Assembly (NCBI GenBank): GCA_946223075.1 | Contig: CAMILZ010000017.1 | Location: 1 to 56,441, forward strand | Direction: 5' to 3' | DNA: 56,441 nucleotides | Source of the DNA: an uncultured Dermabacteraceae bacterium | GTDB lineage: Bacteria; Actinomycetota; Actinomycetes; Actinomycetales; Dermabacteraceae | Notes under the pieces: generated by a model | Told to the model about the DNA's origin: nothing | What the model saw: only the letters and a program-made list of their open reading frames with translations | Database searches by the model: none | Part shown: positions 54,449 through 56,441 of the stretch, piece after piece | Layout: the number at the start of each line of letters is the position of its first letter | How positions within the stretch are numbered: the first letter of the stretch is position 1 | Position numbers and translations under genes: made by a program

Positions 54449-54631
54449 GTGAAGCACGCCGCGGCGAGCGTCAAGCAATGGCAAAGTCGCGGTTTTTCTT
54501 GCCTTAAGGGTTGGTCTTCCTCACCCACGAGCCTTGGCAGGCGCGACAAAATGGAGTCATTCGAAATTCGCACTCGCGCCCACCGCGCGCGACACTTCCC
54601 GTGCACTCGTCAATGCGAAGGACACTCGTGA
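54449..54631 (+). CDS. Possible 60-residue leader ORF coupled to the RlpA-like gene
   Basis: GTG 54449 follows GGGAGGAG at 7 bases, a strong ribosome binding site. The frame ends at TGA 54629-54631, overlapping the GTG start of the next gene at 54628 (GTGA). The predicted peptide has no recognisable domain, and its codon use is less biased than in the true genes around it. It may be a translated leader or simply an open frame by chance. Confidence 0.3.
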   Translation: MKHAAASVKQWQSRGFSCLKGWSSSPTSLGRRDKMESFEIRTRAHRARHFPCTRQCEGHS

Positions 54632-55896
54632 AGAAGAAGACTCCGATTATCGCCGCAGCCGCACTCGCGACCGTATTCGCGGGCGGTGGCGGTGGCGCCG
54701 CGTACGCGATGTCGAGTGAGGTGACCGTGAACGCCTACGGCCGCGTCGCGACGTTCCGCACGTTCGATTCGCAGGTGGCTGACATTCTCGAGGCCCACGG
54801 CGTGGACGTGGACCACACAGACCTCGTGAGGCCCGCTCTCGGCGACACCATCGACTCGGGCGACAAGATCGTCGTCGTCGATCGCCACGAGGTGAAGGTC
54901 AACGTGGATGGTGCGGAGCAGACCGTTCTCGTGGCCGGCGACACGGTCGCGGATGCACTCGAGAAGGCTGGTGTGGACACCGAAGGTGCCGAGATTGCAC
55001 CGGCCCCCGAGACCAAGCTCGACGACGTTGACGGCGCCGTAAACGTCACGACCGCGAAGGACATCACGGTGACCGGCATGAACGGCTCGTGGGTCGCTGA
55101 GGGTACGACCACGCGCACCGTGCAGGACCTCCTCGACAAGTACTTCGCGGATTCCGTCGACGCCGATGACGAGGTGACCCCCGCACGCGACACGGTCCTC
55201 AAAGACGGCGACACGATCCACCTCGTGCGCGTGAACTCCGAAGAGAAGACCGAGAAGATCGCCATCGACTTCGAGACCGAGACGCGCAAGGACGACTCGA
55301 TCTACGAAGGCGAAACTCGCGTGATCACGAAGGGCGAAAAGGGCGAGAAGACGATCGTCAAGAAGGTTGCGACGACCGACGGCAAAGTGACGGGCGAAGA
55401 AATCGTGAAGGAAGAAGTCACGAAGGAGCCCGTGAAGCAGGTCGAAGCAAAGGGCACCAAGAAGCGCGAAAAGGCCGAACCGACCGAGCGTGATAACGGC
55501 TCGACGAAGTCCGACAACAAGAAGTCATCGAAAGACTCGAAGAAGGACAAGAGCGAGCGCCGCAGCGAATCCGCTCCCAAGGGCGGCAAGGCCGTAAGTG
55601 GCGTCCGCTCGTGCGGAGCTTCCTACTACGGCAATGGTGACGGCTTCGACGGTGGCCCCACCGCGAGCGGCGAGCGCTTCAACACCCACGCTTACACCGC
55701 CGCGCACAAGAGCCTCCCGTTCGGCACGCGCGTGCGCGTCACGAACAAGGCCAACGGCCGCAGCGTGGTTGTGCGCATCAACGACCGCGGCCCCTACGTG
55801 GGCGGTCGCTGCCTCGACCTCTCCTACGCGGCCATGAAGAGTATCGGGGGCGTGAGCTCCGGTGTTGCCCGCGTCGAGTGGCAGATCGTCGAGTAA
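54628..55896 (+). CDS. Secreted DUF348-G5-RlpA-like double-psi beta-barrel cell-wall protein
   Basis: 422 residues from GTG 54628, with GAAGGA 5 bases upstream. A signal peptide (KKKTPIIAAAALATVFAGGGGGAAYA) leads into three DUF348 repeats (about 30-70, 85-125 and 140-185: for example VTVNAYGRVATFRTFDSQVADIL). A G5 domain follows (about 205-285), then a Lys/Ser/Glu-rich linker, and a C-terminal RlpA-like double-psi barrel (328-422) with GASYYG, TASGERF, TAAHKSLPFGTRVRVTN and INDRGPY. The N-terminal half is that of resuscitation-promoting factor RpfB, but the usual Rpf lysozyme-like domain is replaced by the RlpA fold, as in the related Sps-type proteins of Firmicutes. It is probably a peptidoglycan-remodelling enzyme. 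Confidence 0.85.
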   Translation: MKKKTPIIAAAALATVFAGGGGGAAYAMSSEVTVNAYGRVATFRTFDSQVADILEAHGVDVDHTDLVRPALGDTIDSGDKIVVVDRHEVKVNVDGAEQTVLVAGDTVADALEKAGVDTEGAEIAPAPETKLDDVDGAVNVTTAKDITVTGMNGSWVAEGTTTRTVQDLLDKYFADSVDADDEVTPARDTVLKDGDTIHLVRVNSEEKTEKIAIDFETETRKDDSIYEGETRVITKGEKGEKTIVKKVATTDGKVTGEEIVKEEVTKEPVKQVEAKGTKKREKAEPTERDNGSTKSDNKKSSKDSKKDKSERRSESAPKGGKAVSGVRSCGASYYGNGDGFDGGPTASGERFNTHAYTAAHKSLPFGTRVRVTNKANGRSVVVRINDRGPYVGGRCLDLSYAAMKSIGGVSSGVARVEWQIVE

Positions 55897-55915
55897 AGAA
55901 CTACTCATGAAATTC

Positions 55916-55949
55916 GGGCCGACGGTACTGAGCAACCGTCGGCCCGTTT
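55916..55949 (+). terminator. Intrinsic terminator, related to the palindromic repeat (copy D)
   Basis: The arms GGGCCGACGGT and ACCGTCGGCCC with an ACTGAGCA loop, followed by GTTTTCTTT. It ends the RlpA-like gene. Its right arm and loop resemble copy C (CTGAGC then GACCGTCGG), so the repeat family may have supplied this terminator. Confidence 0.9.
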
Positions 55950-56020
55950 TCTTTGATGTTGCTTGCGCGACACTTCTATGTCTCCGGGCATGTGATGTAC
56001 AACGAACTACGCCCAGTCCT

Positions 56021-56050
56021 TTGACCGAAATAAATCGCGCAAAGTAGACT
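56021..56050 (+). promoter_or_regulatory. Promoter of the rpsL operon
   Basis: TTGACC (56021-56026) and TAGACT (56045-56050) with an 18-base spacer. It leaves a 5' leader of about 245 bases before rpsL, with small stems such as CCTCATTCGAGG and GGTGCTTCGGCGCC; no known leader motif is recognised. The gap 55950-56302 holds no credible gene. Confidence 0.65.
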
Positions 56051-56302
56051 GATGAACTGTGCCTGGGTGCCCTATGCCCTCTCGCGGCCTCGCCTCGTGC
56101 GAGCGCAATGAGCGGGGGTACGGTACCTCAGTCACCGGGCCTCATTCGAGGTCCGTGCGGGTCGAGATCGACACACCCGAACGCGGGGGTCGTCTCGGGT
56201 CGCGGCCCACTCCACACCCGTGGACCCGGTGCTTCGGCGCCTGTGGGCAAAGAAGGTGATCTGGCCGCGTGAAGAGCACGGTCAGCGACAGAAAGAGAAC
56301 AA

Positions 56303-56441
56303 GTGCCTACTATTCAGCAGTTGGTGCGCAAGGGTCGCCAGGACAAACCTGTCGCCTCGAGCACGCCCGCGCTCAAGGGCTCGCCCCAGCGCCGCGGCGT
56401 GTGCACCCGCGTGTACACCACCACTCCGAAGAAGCCGAACT
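56303..56441 (+). CDS. rpsL: 30S ribosomal protein S12 (3' end cut by window)
   Basis: The first 46 codons of S12, from GTG 56303 (MPTIQQLVRKGRQDKPVASS), continuing SPQRRGVCTRVYTTTPKKPN. This N-terminal sequence is unmistakable. The Lys43/Lys88 streptomycin-resistance positions are only partly covered: the KKPN at the edge contains the first, and it is the wild-type Lys. The rest lies beyond the window. Confidence 0.97.
   Translation, partial: MPTIQQLVRKGRQDKPVASSTPALKGSPQRRGVCTRVYTTTPKKPN

Overview
This is a GC-rich chromosomal segment of an actinobacterium. The evidence is the strong G/C preference at third codon positions, frequent GTG/TTG starts, the conserved order tRNA-Trp, secE, nusG, rplK, rplA, actinobacteria-type neighbours (perM-like DUF6350 next to purN-purH, DUF4229, DUF3017), a menaquinone pathway and an Xfp phosphoketolase. 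A fermentative or facultative Micrococcales member of the Dermabacteraceae type (Dermabacter/Brachybacterium) is my best guess; this is inference, not a database match.

Layout. 1-2.6 kb: cytochrome c maturation (resB, ccsB). 2.6-5.5 kb: a fructosamine-kinase-like protein, a sugar nucleotidyltransferase and a GHMP sugar kinase, tightly packed and probably a sugar-salvage module. 5.5-6.4 kb: two small membrane proteins. 6.4-17.7 kb: the menaquinone genes, split as menA-menE-menB (minus), menC-menD (plus) and menF (minus), interrupted by xfp and an HtrA-like protease. 17.8-22.1 kb: a PerM-like membrane protein, a small membrane protein, purN and purH. 22-27.4 kb: PPK2 polyphosphate kinase, aspartase, DUF3017, beta-carbonic anhydrase and a ThrE-type exporter. 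27.4-32.8 kb: galK, a mobile insertion, then adenosine deaminase and an aminotransferase. 32.9-35.5 kb: tRNA-Trp, secE, nusG, rplK, rplA and a strong terminator. 35.5-41.3 kb: a POT peptide transporter, a Gfo/Idh/MocA oxidoreductase and adhE. 41.3-56.4 kb: a long non-coding leader, rplJ-rplL, four paralogous lipoproteins, rpoB-rpoC, a DUF348/G5/RlpA-like secreted protein and the start of rpsL.

Main points of interest. (1) 28595-30478 is a 1.9-kb element with perfect 13-bp terminal inverted repeats and a 6-bp target duplication placed exactly at the galK stop codon. It carries a divergent MerR regulator/MFS efflux pair and only the two ends of an IS481-type transposase. (2) adhE has an in-frame TAG at a position where the family has Trp, splitting the acetaldehyde dehydrogenase half. 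(3) A short palindromic repeat (left arm GGTTCCGACGCT, right arm ACCGTCGGACC) occurs between genes and apparently inside genes, and its core decamer TCCGACGCTT is greatly over-represented. (4) Four tandem lipoproteins with two invariant cysteines sit between rplL and rpoB. (5) A strong promoter and a terminator-like hairpin upstream of rplJ outline a possible small RNA. (6) A three-copy direct/inverted repeat lies between xfp and menC.

Metabolically, Xfp plus AdhE point to acetyl-phosphate and ethanol branches. The men genes with ResB/CcsB imply menaquinone-linked respiration with c-type cytochromes, so the organism can probably switch between respiration and fermentation.
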